Shown here piece after piece: positions 44,910 through 54,409 of a stretch of DNA of 64,000 bases (position 1 is the first letter of the stretch; every line of letters starts with the position of its first letter). The notes under the pieces were generated by a model that searched no databases, was not told where the DNA came from, and saw only the letters and a list, made by a program, of their open reading frames with translations. A program made the position numbers and the translations under genes. The stretch spans positions 32,523 through 96,522 of the forward strand of contig JBBSOW010000002.1 in the NCBI GenBank assembly GCA_038259365.1, written 5' to 3'. The DNA comes from JBBSOW01 sp038259365 (GTDB lineage Bacteria; Actinomycetota; Actinomycetes; Propionibacteriales; Propionibacteriaceae).

Positions 44910-45758
44910 TCAGGCCCGCGCCCAGTCTCCGCCGAACGCGTCGGAGGTGTTTTGGGAGAGCGCATCGCACAGGGTTTCGAGGTCGACGCCGAGCTCGCGG
45001 GCCATGAACCGTACCGTGTGCGGGATCAGGTAGGAGGCGTTCGCGTGGCCGCGGAACGGCATCGGGGTGAGGAACGGGGCGTCGGTCTCGGTGAGCAGGC
45101 GATCCCGCGGGACGAGCGCCAACGCCTCGCGCAGTTCGTGGTTGGCCTTGAAGGTGACCGTGCCGGGAAACGATAGATAGGCCCCGCGATCCAGGCACGC
45201 TTGGGCGAACTCGGCCCCCCCGGAGAAGCAGTGCATGACCACCCGCTCGGGCACGCCCTCGGCGTCGAGCACGTCGAGGATGTCGGCGTGGGCGTCGCGA
45301 TCGTGGATCACCAGGGTCAGGTCGTGCTCGTTGGCCCACCCGATGTGGCGGGCGAAGGACCGCTTCTGGGCCTCGTGTCCCCCGGCTTCCCGGGTGCGGA
45401 AGTAGTCCAGCCCGGTCTCCCCTACCCCGCGCAGGGCGTCGTCTTCTGCCGCGGCGGCGACGAGGAGGCCCAGCTCGTCGAGGGTGGCGTCGAGTTCCGG
45501 CCCCAACCGGGCGGCGTCGTTGGGGTGGACCGCCAGCGTCGCGACCACGCTCGGCGTGTTCCGCGCCAGCTCGAGCGCCCACCGAGAGCCCGCCAGATCG
45601 CAACCCACCTGCACGATCCGGTCGACGCCCACGTCGGCCGCTTGGGTTATGGCGTCGTCCACCCCGAGCGCGGAGTACTCCCGCGCGGTATCGATGTGGC
45701 AGTGCGAATCGGCGACCGGCCGGGGCAGCGCCGTGGGCGGCGGGGGAAGTTCCTTCAC
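44910..45758 (-). CDS. tatD: TatD-family metal-dependent hydrolase
   Basis: 282 aa. ADSHCHIDTAREYSALGVDD (metal His pair), AVHPNDAARLG, GVGETGLDYFRTREAGGHE, VMHCFSGGAEFAQACLDRGA and LLTETDAPFLTPMPFRGHAN are the TatD motifs. Family members are DNases or D-aminoacyl-tRNA deacylases. In M. tuberculosis the gene (Rv1008) also lies near rsmA. The metG gene common in this neighbourhood is absent; intergenic 45759-45905 holds nothing recognised. Confidence 0.95.
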   Translation of the reverse strand: MKELPPPPTALPRPVADSHCHIDTAREYSALGVDDAITQAADVGVDRIVQVGCDLAGSRWALELARNTPSVVATLAVHPNDAARLGPELDATLDELGLLVAAAAEDDALRGVGETGLDYFRTREAGGHEAQKRSFARHIGWANEHDLTLVIHDRDAHADILDVLDAEGVPERVVMHCFSGGAEFAQACLDRGAYLSFPGTVTFKANHELREALALVPRDRLLTETDAPFLTPMPFRGHANASYLIPHTVRFMARELGVDLETLCDALSQNTSDAFGGDWARA

Positions 45759-45905
45759 CCGGTCAGCCTAGCGAGAACCAGGCCGCTCAATCCGCTGCAG
45801 CGCGCTCAGTCCGTGGCTCGCCCCGCTCAACCCGGCGCTTCGCGCTTGATCCTTACATCACGCGGGAACCACCATATCGAGCGCGCTGGAGTGGGCCCGC
45901 GTGTC

Positions 45906-46769
45906 TTACGGGAGCTTCGGCGCCCTTTTGGCGTCCAGGGCCGCCTGGTAGAGCCCGTTGCGCGGCACCCCGCGCTCTTGGGCCACTTGGGCGACGGCCT
46001 CGCTGAGGCGGGCGCCATCGGCGATGAGGGCCCTCACCTCCTCCAGTGCCGCACCGGAATCGGGGGTGACCTCGGCGCCGGAGATGACGACGGTGATCTC
46101 GCCGCGCACGCCGGGCTTGGCCCACTCGGCCAGCTCGGCCAGCGTGCCGCGCTGCACCTCCTCGTAGGTCTTGGTGAGTTCTCGGCACACGGCGGCAATC
46201 CGCTCGGCCCCGAGGACCGCGCTCGCGTCGACGAGGAAATCGCCGAGCCGGTGCGGGGCTTCGAAGAAGACCATGGTGCGCCCCTCGCCGGCCAGCGCGG
46301 CCAGCGCCCGGGTGCGCTCCCCCTTCTTGCGCGGCGCGAACCCCTCGAAGCAGAACCGGTCGACGGCCAACCCGGAAACCGCCAGTGCGGCCAGCACCGC
46401 CGAGGGACCGGGCACCGCGGTCACCGGGACTTCTCGCTTGATGGCCTCGACGACGAGCCGGTAGCCGGGATCCGAGACCGAGGGCATCCCGGCGTCGGTC
46501 ACCAGCACGACGGTTGCGCCGCCGACCAGCGAATCGGCCAGGCTGGCAGTGCGTGAGGCCTCGTTGCCCTCGAAGTAGGACACCACCTTGGCGTTCGTCT
46601 CCACGCCGAGCCGGTGGAGCAGCATGCGGAACCGTCGGGTGTCCTCGGCCGCGATGATGTCGGCGTCGACGATGGCCTGCATCAGCCGGGGCGAGGCGTC
46701 GCGGGAATCCCCGATCGGGGTGCCGGCCAGCACGAGCCGTCCCACGCCGTCTTGCTGCTCGGGTTCCAT
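45906..46769 (-). CDS. rsmI: 16S rRNA 2'-O-ribose C1402 methyltransferase
   Basis: 287 aa from the ATG at 46769; a longer upstream frame overlaps the divergent gene and is not conserved. LVLAGTPIGDSRDASPRLMQ (residues 13-32), ADIIAAEDTRRFRMLLHRLG, TVVLVTDAGMPSVSDPGYRL and VTAVPGPSAVLAALAVSGLA are RsmI signatures of the tetrapyrrole-methylase fold. It methylates C1402 of 16S rRNA. Divergent from the mannosyltransferase gene. Confidence 0.96.
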   Translation of the reverse strand: MEPEQQDGVGRLVLAGTPIGDSRDASPRLMQAIVDADIIAAEDTRRFRMLLHRLGVETNAKVVSYFEGNEASRTASLADSLVGGATVVLVTDAGMPSVSDPGYRLVVEAIKREVPVTAVPGPSAVLAALAVSGLAVDRFCFEGFAPRKKGERTRALAALAGEGRTMVFFEAPHRLGDFLVDASAVLGAERIAAVCRELTKTYEEVQRGTLAELAEWAKPGVRGEITVVISGAEVTPDSGAALEEVRALIADGARLSEAVAQVAQERGVPRNGLYQAALDAKRAPKLP

Positions 46770-46836
46770 GACGGCGATCTTTTCATGGCCCGGTGTTTTT
46801 CCCGTCTCGCGGCCCGGGGTCCCTACTATGGTCACC

Positions 46837-48438
46837 GTGACAGCGCCCGCCCCAGCCGCTCCCCCGGTGGGGCCGCCGGTTAGTCGTATCAGGAGCGACA
46901 CCGCCGTGAAGCGCCTACGCGACCCCATGCCACCCGACCGGGTGGCGGGTTGGGTCAGCGCCATCGTCATCGCGATCATCGCGTTCGGTCTGCGGGTCTG
47001 GAACCTGGGCTACCCCAACACGCTGGTATTCGACGAGACCTACTACGCCAAGGACGCCTACACGCTGGCCAAGTTCGGCTACGAGCGGGCCTGGCCCGAC
47101 GACGCCAACGCGCAGATCACCGCCGGCAACGTCGACGTGTTCAAGCCCGACGCCGCCTTCATCGTGCATCCTCAACTGGGCAAGTGGCTCATCGCGGGCG
47201 GGGAGAAACTGTTCGGCATGAACAGCTTCGGCTGGCGGTTCAGCGCCTGCGTGTTCGGGGCGCTCTTCGTGCTCGTCACCATCCGGATGGTGCGACGGTT
47301 GGCCCGCTCCACCCTCATCGGTGGCATCGCCGGGGTCTTGTTGACCTTCGACGGCCTGTCGTTCGTGATGAGCCGCATCGCGCTGCTGGACATCTTTCAG
47401 GCCGTCTTCGTGGTCTTGGCCGTCAGCCTGTTGCTCGTGGATCGGGACTGGTTCCGCGCCCGGCTCGCCCGCCACCTCGAGCGACACAACCGCACCGAAC
47501 TCCCGGGCCGATACGGGCCGATGCTGTTGTGGCGGCCGTGGCGGTTGGCGGCGTGGGCAGCGTTCGGGCTGGGCTGCGGCACGAAGTGGAGCACCGTCTA
47601 CGCGATGGCGGGGTTCGGGTTGTTGAGCGTGCTGTGGGATCTGGGCGCCCGGCGGGTGGCGGGAGCGGGCCGCAGCAGCGCCCTATCCCTGTTCGTCGAC
47701 GGCGTCCCCGCGGCCGTGTCCATGGCGGTGGTTTCGGGCGCGGTGTACGTGTCGACGTGGGCGAGCTGGTTGGCCACCTCGGGCGGCTGGGATCGGGATT
47801 GGGGGGCCAACAATCCCGATGCTCCCAGCACCAAACTGCTCGGCGACGCGCTGGCCTCGCTGTGGAAATACCACCAGGACATCTACGGTTTCCATCGCGG
47901 AGAGTTCATCACTCACGCCACCCACGCCTACAGCGCCAACCCCATCGGATGGCTGGTGCTGGCCAGGCCGATCGGCATCGACGCGGTGAACGACATTGCG
48001 CCCGGGACCGACGGCTGCGCCGGCCCCGACAACTGCCTGCGGGTGATCAGCGGGATCGGCACCCCGGTGCTGTGGTGGGTGGCGGTGCTCTGCCTCGTGC
48101 TGGCGGCGTTTGTGTGGATCGGCACCCGCGACTGGCGCTTCGGCGTGCCCATCGTCGGCCTGGCCTGCACCTGGCTGCCCTGGTTCCAGTTCACCGACCG
48201 TCCGCAGTTCTTCTTCTACGCGATCCTGATCGTGCCGTTCTCCGTGACCGCCGTGGCGCTGTGTATCGGCAAGCTGCTCGGTCCGCCAGGCCCGCATCGA
48301 CGCCTGCCCACCGCGCTCGCCGGCATCTTCGTGTTGCTGGTGATGGCCAACTTTGCCTACCTCTATCCGGTGCTGACCGATGAGCTATTGCCCTATCCCC
48401 AGTGGTTGGCCCGCATGTGGTTTAAAACCTGGATCTAG
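46837..48438 (+). CDS. Protein O-mannosyltransferase
   Basis: 533 aa if the GTG at 46837 is used; a TACTAT -10 box at 46824-46829 would place transcription start at that codon (leaderless). An ATG at 46828 is the alternative. It is a multi-spanning GT39 protein with NTLVFDETYYAKDAYTLAKF (catalytic Asp-Glu in the first external loop), AAFIVHPQLGKWLIAGGEKL and WRPWRLAAWAAFGLGCGTKW. It transfers mannose from polyprenyl phosphate to secreted proteins, as Rv1002c does. Divergent from rsmI, as in mycobacteria. Confidence 0.93.
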   Translation: MTAPAPAAPPVGPPVSRIRSDTAVKRLRDPMPPDRVAGWVSAIVIAIIAFGLRVWNLGYPNTLVFDETYYAKDAYTLAKFGYERAWPDDANAQITAGNVDVFKPDAAFIVHPQLGKWLIAGGEKLFGMNSFGWRFSACVFGALFVLVTIRMVRRLARSTLIGGIAGVLLTFDGLSFVMSRIALLDIFQAVFVVLAVSLLLVDRDWFRARLARHLERHNRTELPGRYGPMLLWRPWRLAAWAAFGLGCGTKWSTVYAMAGFGLLSVLWDLGARRVAGAGRSSALSLFVDGVPAAVSMAVVSGAVYVSTWASWLATSGGWDRDWGANNPDAPSTKLLGDALASLWKYHQDIYGFHRGEFITHATHAYSANPIGWLVLARPIGIDAVNDIAPGTDGCAGPDNCLRVISGIGTPVLWWVAVLCLVLAAFVWIGTRDWRFGVPIVGLACTWLPWFQFTDRPQFFFYAILIVPFSVTAVALCIGKLLGPPGPHRRLPTALAGIFVLLVMANFAYLYPVLTDELLPYPQWLARMWFKTWI

Positions 48439-48476
48439 GGCAGGCTGGACGCGTAACCGGATAGCTTTTCAGGAGG

Positions 48477-50225
48477 ATGACAGTGAATCCACGCTCGCTC
48501 ATGGCGCTGCCGCTCGCGGCGGCGCTGGGATTCCTCGGCGCCTGCACGAGCGAAGCGCCCGCGCCCGAGCCGACCGTGGTCCAGACCGCCTCGGTGCCCG
48601 ACATCGCCACCCAGAACCTCAACGAGCAGCCACGCGAGGCGCTGCAACCCGGCGGGGAGCTGCGCGTCGGCGTGGACAGCCTGCCCACCAACTGGAACCC
48701 GCTCGCCCGAGCCAGCATCGGCACGGACCGCGGCCAGCTCGATCGGACCATGTTCCCCACCTTCTTCGACGTCGCCGCCGACGGCAGCGCCAACGCCAAC
48801 CCTGACTTTCTCCTCTCGGCCGATGTGACGAACGAATCGCCCACCACCGTCTCCCTCAAGCTCAACCCCGACGCGGTCTGGGGTGACGGCAAGCCGATCA
48901 CCGTCGACGACATCGCGGCCACCTACCGGGCGTGCACCGGCCAGATCAAGAAGGTCTCGTGCGCCTCCAGCGCCGGGTTCGATACCATCGCCAGCGTTGA
49001 ACAGGGGGCCGACCCCGCGGAGGCGATCGTCACGTTCTCGGGCAGCGTCGCCGACTGGACGCTGCCGTTCGCCACCGTCGGCACCCTGCGCGCCGATGCG
49101 GTCAAGGACGCGGCCACCTTCAACGCCGGGTGGGGCGCCGTCAAGCCGGCGTGGACGTCCGGGGCCTTCGTTCCCGGTGGTTTTGACGAGCCCAACCGGG
49201 CCTTCGCGGTGAAGCCCAACCCCAAGTGGTGGGGCGATGAACCGCTGCTCGATCGGATCACCTTCCGCGCCCAGCCCCCCGGCGAGCGGGTGGATCGGTT
49301 CGTGCAGCGCCGCCTCGACGCGTTCTCCGTGGTGAACTCCCCCGCCAGCCTCGAGCAGCTGCCGGCCGAGAGCGACGCCGACGTACGTACCGGGGCCGGG
49401 CCACAGGTTCGGGTTCTGGCGATGAACTCCTCGGGCGCCCTGAAGGACCCCGCGGTGCGCCAGGCCGTCGCGTTCGCCCTCGACCGCGAGGCCATCGCCA
49501 CCGCGGCCACGCAGGGGCTGAACTGGCCCGCGCTCGTGGTGAACAACCATCTGTTCGCCCTCAACCAGGAGGGTTACGTCGACGAGGCCGACGCCACCGA
49601 CGTGAAACCGGATCGGGAAGCCGCTCGGACCACCCTGGGTAATTCGGTTCTGCAGCTGCAGATCGCGGTGCCCAGGGGGCCCGTGGCCCCGGCGCAGGAC
49701 GACCAAGCCTCACCCAGTCCCTCCGCATCGGCTGCCTCCCCGAGCGCAACCGCCACCACACCGGGCGAACCGGCTCAGGCCCAAGACGTGCCCCGCATCG
49801 AGGCCGAGGCGATCAAGGCCCAACTCGAGGAGGCCGGCGTGCGCGTGCGCATCGTCGAGGTCGACGACATGTCCAACGCGCTCACCTCGGAGGTCTACGA
49901 TCTCGTCGTCTTCGATCAGGGGCCGACGGCCTACCCGCTGGCGCTCACGTCCCGCTACGGCGCGAAGCAACCCACCAACTTCTACGGCACACCGCCCCCC
50001 GAGGTGGCCGCGGCCATCACCGCGCTACAGGACAATGCCGACCCGGAGCAACGGTTGGCCCTCGCCGACGCGGTGGCGGCGCAGTTGTGGCGCGACACCG
50101 TCAACATGCCGCTGTACCAACGCCCCGAATCGGTGTTGGTCCGCAAGAGCCTCGCCAACTACGGCGCCTTCGGCGTGCAATCGATCGATTGGGTGAACGT
50201 CGGCTACCTCGCCACGCCGGAGTAA
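48477..50225 (+). CDS. Oligopeptide/dipeptide-type solute-binding lipoprotein
   Basis: 582 aa. Signal peptide with lipobox LGFLGAC (Cys at about 23). SBP family 5 features are GGELRVGVDSLPTNWNPLAR, VTNESPTTVSLKLNPDAVWG, DGKPITVDDIAATYRACTG and AVRQAVAFALDREAIATAAT. A Pro/Ser/Ala-rich stretch (about residues 405-435) is inserted in the second lobe. AGGAG precedes the GTG/ATG region. No permease or ATPase genes follow, so it is an orphan binding protein that must use a transporter elsewhere. Confidence 0.9.
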   Translation: MTVNPRSLMALPLAAALGFLGACTSEAPAPEPTVVQTASVPDIATQNLNEQPREALQPGGELRVGVDSLPTNWNPLARASIGTDRGQLDRTMFPTFFDVAADGSANANPDFLLSADVTNESPTTVSLKLNPDAVWGDGKPITVDDIAATYRACTGQIKKVSCASSAGFDTIASVEQGADPAEAIVTFSGSVADWTLPFATVGTLRADAVKDAATFNAGWGAVKPAWTSGAFVPGGFDEPNRAFAVKPNPKWWGDEPLLDRITFRAQPPGERVDRFVQRRLDAFSVVNSPASLEQLPAESDADVRTGAGPQVRVLAMNSSGALKDPAVRQAVAFALDREAIATAATQGLNWPALVVNNHLFALNQEGYVDEADATDVKPDREAARTTLGNSVLQLQIAVPRGPVAPAQDDQASPSPSASAASPSATATTPGEPAQAQDVPRIEAEAIKAQLEEAGVRVRIVEVDDMSNALTSEVYDLVVFDQGPTAYPLALTSRYGAKQPTNFYGTPPPEVAAAITALQDNADPEQRLALADAVAAQLWRDTVNMPLYQRPESVLVRKSLANYGAFGVQSIDWVNVGYLATPE

Positions 50226-50280
50226 CCGGGTCGCTTCGAGATCGCCTAAGATTCACACCGAATCTTCGAAGGGACGAGCC

Positions 50281-51711
50281 ATGGCGCTCTGGAAACTGCA
50301 CGGCGACGGCGATCTACAGCCCGGAGCCGTGGTGGCCCCCGACGAGCGATTGAGCTGGGGCAAGACGATCGGGCTCGGTGCCCAACACGTGGTGGCGATG
50401 TTCGGCGCCACCTTCGTGTTTCCGCTGCTCATGGGGCTCAGCCCTCAGCTGGCGGTGCTGATGTCCGGCGTCGCCACTTTGGTGTTCCTGCTCGTCGTCA
50501 AGGGCAAGGTGCCGAGCTACCTCGGCTCCTCGGCCTCCTTCGTCGGGGTGGCCGCCGCCATCTACGCCCAGGGCGGCACGCCGTCGGACCTCACCGGCGC
50601 CCTGTTCGTCACCGGGCTGGCGCTGTTTATGGTGGGCGTGGTCATCCACTTCGCCGGCTCGCGGGTCATTCACCGGGCCCTGCCGCCGGTGGTCACCGGG
50701 GCCGTCGTCATGCTCATCGGCTTCAACCTCGCGCCCGTCGTGGCCAAAACCTACTGGCCCCAAGATCAGTGGGTGGCGCTCGTGGTCATGCTCGTCGTCG
50801 TGGTGGCAGGAGTCGGCGTCCGCGGGTTCACCGGGCGGATCGCGATCTTCCTGTCCCTCATCTTCGGCTATCTGCTGTCGTGGATCCTGGATCTGATCAG
50901 CGGCCCCATCACCTCGTTTCAGCCCGCGGCCGTGAGCGCGGAGAATCCCGGAGGGCTCACCACCCACCTGCGGGTGGATTGGAGCCTGGTCTCTCAGGCG
51001 GACTGGATCGGGCTCCCGCCGGTCTCGGGCGGCGATGTCGTCGGGGTGCACCTGCCCACCTTCTCGTTCGGCTTCGTCCTGCTGGCCCTGCCCGTTGTGA
51101 TCGCGCTCATCGCCGAGAACACCGGGCACGTGAAGGCCGTCGCCGAGATGACCGGGGCCGACCTCGACCCCGTCATGGGCCGCGCAATTGCCGGCGACGG
51201 CCTGGGCTCGATGATCGCCACCTTCGTCGGCGCCGGGCCCACCACCACCTACGCCGAGAATATCGGCGTCATGGCCGCCACCCGCGTCTATTCCACCGCC
51301 GCCTACGTCGTCGCCGCGCTCGTCGCCATCGGTTTCGGCTTCTCGCCCAAGTTCGGCGCCATCGTCTCTGCGACCCCCGGCGGTGTCTTGGGCGGGATCA
51401 CCGTCGTGCTCTACGGCATGATCGGCCTGCTGGGCGCCAAGATCTGGAAGGAGAACGGGGTCGATTTCGGTAATCCGGTGAACCTGGTTCCCGTCGCGGC
51501 GGGCATCATCATCGGCATCGGCGATGTCGGCCTCACGGTCGGCTCCTTCACGTTCTCCGGCATCGCGCTGGGCACCGTGGTCACCATCGGGCTGTACCAC
51601 CTGGCCCACGCGCTGGCCCCGGCTGAACTCACCGACGCCGCGGGCGGCAGCAACATCATCCTTGACACCCCGGGCATGTACGTCGATGAGGACACGGGCG
51701 ATGGTCGATAG
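50281..51711 (+). CDS. Uracil/xanthine permease (NCS2 family)
   Basis: 476 aa with about 14 hydrophobic helices. GLGAQHVVAMFGATFVFPLL (residues 35-54) is the NCS2 TM1 motif, and LPVVIALIAENTGHVKAVAE and GAGPTTTYAENIGVMAATRV contain the substrate-binding Glu residues of UraA. It imports uracil or another nucleobase with protons. AGGGACG lies just upstream of the ATG. Transcribed alone; substrate between uracil and xanthine is not decided here, although the sequence looks UraA-like. Confidence 0.92.
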   Translation: MALWKLHGDGDLQPGAVVAPDERLSWGKTIGLGAQHVVAMFGATFVFPLLMGLSPQLAVLMSGVATLVFLLVVKGKVPSYLGSSASFVGVAAAIYAQGGTPSDLTGALFVTGLALFMVGVVIHFAGSRVIHRALPPVVTGAVVMLIGFNLAPVVAKTYWPQDQWVALVVMLVVVVAGVGVRGFTGRIAIFLSLIFGYLLSWILDLISGPITSFQPAAVSAENPGGLTTHLRVDWSLVSQADWIGLPPVSGGDVVGVHLPTFSFGFVLLALPVVIALIAENTGHVKAVAEMTGADLDPVMGRAIAGDGLGSMIATFVGAGPTTTYAENIGVMAATRVYSTAAYVVAALVAIGFGFSPKFGAIVSATPGGVLGGITVVLYGMIGLLGAKIWKENGVDFGNPVNLVPVAAGIIIGIGDVGLTVGSFTFSGIALGTVVTIGLYHLAHALAPAELTDAAGGSNIILDTPGMYVDEDTGDGR

Positions 51712-51824
51712 TTCGACAACGGACTGGCCGAGCTGCGGCCGCCGAGCGCAACCGGTCGGCGGACCCGGCGACGGTTGATGGGTTATCGACCAAACTCAGG
51801 TGCCCTAAGGAGGCCACCAACGAG

Positions 51825-51899
51825 ATGGGCGAGGTCCGGGCCGGCAATGGGGGGCCGAACCCGGGATGCGGTCTGACTTCGATCTGCAGCCTGGCCTAG
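51825..51899 (+). CDS. Possible 24-residue peptide with strong ribosome site
   Basis: A perfect TAAGGAGG (51806-51813) precedes an ATG 11 nt away. The encoded peptide runs MGEVRAGNGGPNPGCGLTSI and ends CSLA. It has a Gly-Gly and two Cys in the last ten residues, loosely like a double-glycine-leader peptide. Its stop overlaps the convergent asparaginase stop. No processing or transport genes are nearby. It may be chance; the rest of 51712-51895 holds nothing recognised. Confidence 0.2.
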   Translation: MGEVRAGNGGPNPGCGLTSICSLA

Positions 51900-52906
51900 G
51901 CCGCTAGGAGACTCTCCAACACCTCGCGCCGGGCAACGATCTCGCCCACGGGCTCACCGTGGCCCAGGACCGGCTCGCTCGCCTGGCGGGTGAGGGTCTC
52001 GTGGTCGTAGCCGAGGACCTGTAGCACGGTCGCCATCAGCACCGCACGCGCTCGCGCGGATCCGTCGCTGATCTTGATCGCGACCCCCCGCCCGTCGGGC
52101 AGGCCGACCGCGTAGACCGCGTCCGCGCCCGCCTTGCCCACCAACCCGGGGATCGCGCGATGCAGGGCGGCCTCGTCGCGGCGGGTGCCCGAGGCCCACT
52201 CGGGGTGGGCCCGGTAGGCGTCCGCGAGTTGCTTGTCCGGTCCTTGCGTCGCGGCGGCGATGCGGCCGAAGGCGGCGGCCAGGCCGGCCAGCGGCATGGC
52301 GAACAGGGGCGCCCCGCAACCGTCGCCGGTGGGCGGGGCCAGGTGGGCTCCGCTGAACTCGGCCTGGGTCCGCCCGATCTCCTGCTGCAGCGGGTGCGCC
52401 GGATCGAGATAGGTTTCCAGCTCCCAGCCCGCCGCTACGCAGGTGGCCAACATCGCCGCGTGCTTACCCGAGCAGTTCATCGCCACCGGCTCCTTGCCGC
52501 GCCCCGCGGCGATCCACTCCACCTTCGCGGCCTCGTCGAGCGGATAGTCGGCGATGTTGCGCAACGCCTCGACCCCCAGGCCGACGCCAGCCAGGATGGC
52601 GCGGGCACCCTCGCGGTGGAACTCCTCCCCCGAATGGGAGGCCGCCGCCAGAGCCAACAGGTTCGGCGGCAGCGACAATCCCGAGCGCAGCATCGCGACC
52701 GCCTGCATCGGCTTGGCCGACGAGCGGGGGTACATCGGCGAACTCACATCGGCGATGGCACCCTCCACCGACCCGCCGGGGGCGGTCACCACGATTCGGG
52801 CGCGGTGGCGCGATTCGACGATCCCCCCGCGCCTGACCTCCACCAAGACGGGATCGATAAGTTCGGGGTCGATAAGTTCGGGGTCGTGACTCAGCGGGGC
52901 CGGCAT
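51896..52906 (-). CDS. Thermolabile-type L-asparaginase
   Basis: 336 aa. RRGGIVESRHRARIVVTAPG, YPRSSAKPMQAVAMLRSGL, LALAAASHSGEEFHREGARA, AMNCSGKHAAMLATCVAAGW and GDGCGAPLFAMPLAGLAAAF are hallmarks of the asparaginase II family (PF06089, Rhizobium type), distinct from the E. coli AnsA/AnsB fold. It hydrolyses asparagine to aspartate and ammonia. The N-terminus carries DPELI twice, from a 15-bp repeat. It lies 9 bp after the DUF2254 gene on the same strand, so the two are co-transcribed. Confidence 0.9.
   Translation of the reverse strand: MPAPLSHDPELIDPELIDPVLVEVRRGGIVESRHRARIVVTAPGGSVEGAIADVSSPMYPRSSAKPMQAVAMLRSGLSLPPNLLALAAASHSGEEFHREGARAILAGVGLGVEALRNIADYPLDEAAKVEWIAAGRGKEPVAMNCSGKHAAMLATCVAAGWELETYLDPAHPLQQEIGRTQAEFSGAHLAPPTGDGCGAPLFAMPLAGLAAAFGRIAAATQGPDKQLADAYRAHPEWASGTRRDEAALHRAIPGLVGKAGADAVYAVGLPDGRGVAIKISDGSARARAVLMATVLQVLGYDHETLTRQASEPVLGHGEPVGEIVARREVLESLLAA
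52856..52885. repeat. 15-bp tandem repeat at the asparaginase N-terminus
   Basis: GATAAGTTCGGGGTC occurs twice head to tail. It adds one DPELI unit near residues 8-17 without a frame change. Confidence 0.92.
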
Positions 52907-52915
52907 GAGACAAGG

Positions 52916-54274
52916 CTAGGCGCCGCGGTGGGCCAGCACCGCCATGGTCTGGCGCGAGAGGTCGGCGAAACCCTCGCGTTCGTGCCGGTCGAAGACCTCG
53001 GTGGCCTCGATCGTGTCGTCGAGGCGGCCCAATTGGTCGCCGATGGCGGCGCGGTCGCCGTCGCGCGCGTTCCACGCCAGCTCCAACAGCAGGTTGTACA
53101 GCCGAGCCACGACCGCGGGATCGGACTTGCCGTAGTGGCGAATCTGGTTGATGGCCCAATCCAGGTACATCGCGAAGGTGGGCCGGTTCAGCACGACGCG
53201 GGCGAAATCGGCGTTGTCGCGGAGCACGAGCGGACCGAGCTGATACTGCTGGAGCTCGGTGAGGACGGCGGCAATGTGCCCCATCGCGTGGACGGCCGTG
53301 GTCGGATCGTTGATGCCGGGCGAGAGGGCCTTCAGGGCCACGTCGGTGAGTTGGCGCAAACCGTAGGAGACGTCCTGGGCGGCGGTGCGCTCCCGCCCCA
53401 CGTACACCGAACCCCGGACGCCCGCGCGGACGTTCTCCCGGGTTTCGTCGTCGATCCGGGAGCCGTCGGTGCGCCACACCGAACCCACGGGGGTGCCCTC
53501 GATGATGAAATCGCCGAACTGGTTGTCGATCCAGATCATCACGTCGGCCTTCTTCGCGGCCTTGACCAGATCCGAATGGTCCAGCGTGTTGAGAAAGCCC
53601 GATTTGGCGACCCAGAGGCGGTCGGCGGTGGTGGGCACCGAGAGGTGTCCGGCGTTCGCGTCCGCGGTCTCGTCGCTGTCGAGGCGGTTCAGGTTCGAGC
53701 TCAAGGTCGCACTGGTGTCGTCGTGGACGTGGTCCAGCATCGTCTCCACCCGGATGATGCGGGCCAGGTGGGCCAGGAACAGCACGAGACCGACGACGCT
53801 GGCCAGCGCCAACACGAACGCGAAGGAGACCGATATCCGCGGCACAAACGGATCGGTGCTCTGCTCGGGGGAGCGCACGATCCGCAACACCGTCAGCGAG
53901 AACGTGAACGTGGCCAGGAACAGGGCCAGGATGCGTTGGACGAACTGGTCCTGGGTGAACGTGCGCAGCAGGCGCGGGGAGAACTGGCTGCTGGCCAACT
54001 GCAGGGTCACCACGGTGAGGGAGAAGGTCAGCGAGGTGACCGTGATGAGCGAACTCGAAATCGCGTTCAGCACGGTCCTGGCCGCGCCGGCGTCGCCGCC
54101 GAATATCAGCGAAGTCAGCCAACCCGGCATGCGCTCGGCCACCGCCTTGTCCAGACTCGGCAACGCGATCCCCAAAATGAACGCCAGCACGACGGCGGCT
54201 GTCGGAATTGGCCACAGCTGAGTGCGCCCCGCATCGCGGATCGTGTGCAGGCCGCTACGGATTGAGAGGTTCAT
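52916..54274 (-). CDS. DUF2254 membrane protein
   Basis: 452 aa from the ATG at 54274. Four hydrophobic helices lie in the first 160 residues, separated by the conserved SSLITVTSLTFSLTVVTLQL and SQFSPRLLRTFTQDQFVQR segments that define DUF2254. The C-terminal cytoplasmic half includes LRQLTDVALKALSPGINDPT. The family is predicted to be a membrane channel or transporter but is uncharacterised. First gene of a two-gene unit with asparaginase. Confidence 0.9.
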   Translation of the reverse strand: MNLSIRSGLHTIRDAGRTQLWPIPTAAVVLAFILGIALPSLDKAVAERMPGWLTSLIFGGDAGAARTVLNAISSSLITVTSLTFSLTVVTLQLASSQFSPRLLRTFTQDQFVQRILALFLATFTFSLTVLRIVRSPEQSTDPFVPRISVSFAFVLALASVVGLVLFLAHLARIIRVETMLDHVHDDTSATLSSNLNRLDSDETADANAGHLSVPTTADRLWVAKSGFLNTLDHSDLVKAAKKADVMIWIDNQFGDFIIEGTPVGSVWRTDGSRIDDETRENVRAGVRGSVYVGRERTAAQDVSYGLRQLTDVALKALSPGINDPTTAVHAMGHIAAVLTELQQYQLGPLVLRDNADFARVVLNRPTFAMYLDWAINQIRHYGKSDPAVVARLYNLLLELAWNARDGDRAAIGDQLGRLDDTIEATEVFDRHEREGFADLSRQTMAVLAHRGA

Positions 54275-54409
54275 ACTCGGCAGGGTAGTGCCCTGGTGGC
54301 TCGGCGTCACCCGAGCCGCTCGGCTGGACCGCACGGGCCGCCAGGTGGACGCCCCCCGGGCCCGGGCGGACAATCGATAGGGTGGATCGCACCAATCAGA
54401 AGGAGCACG

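Noticed and set aside
46588..46827. Upstream start for the mannosyltransferase inside rsmI
   Set aside because: The sequence is antisense to the conserved rsmI N-terminus and not mannosyltransferase-like.
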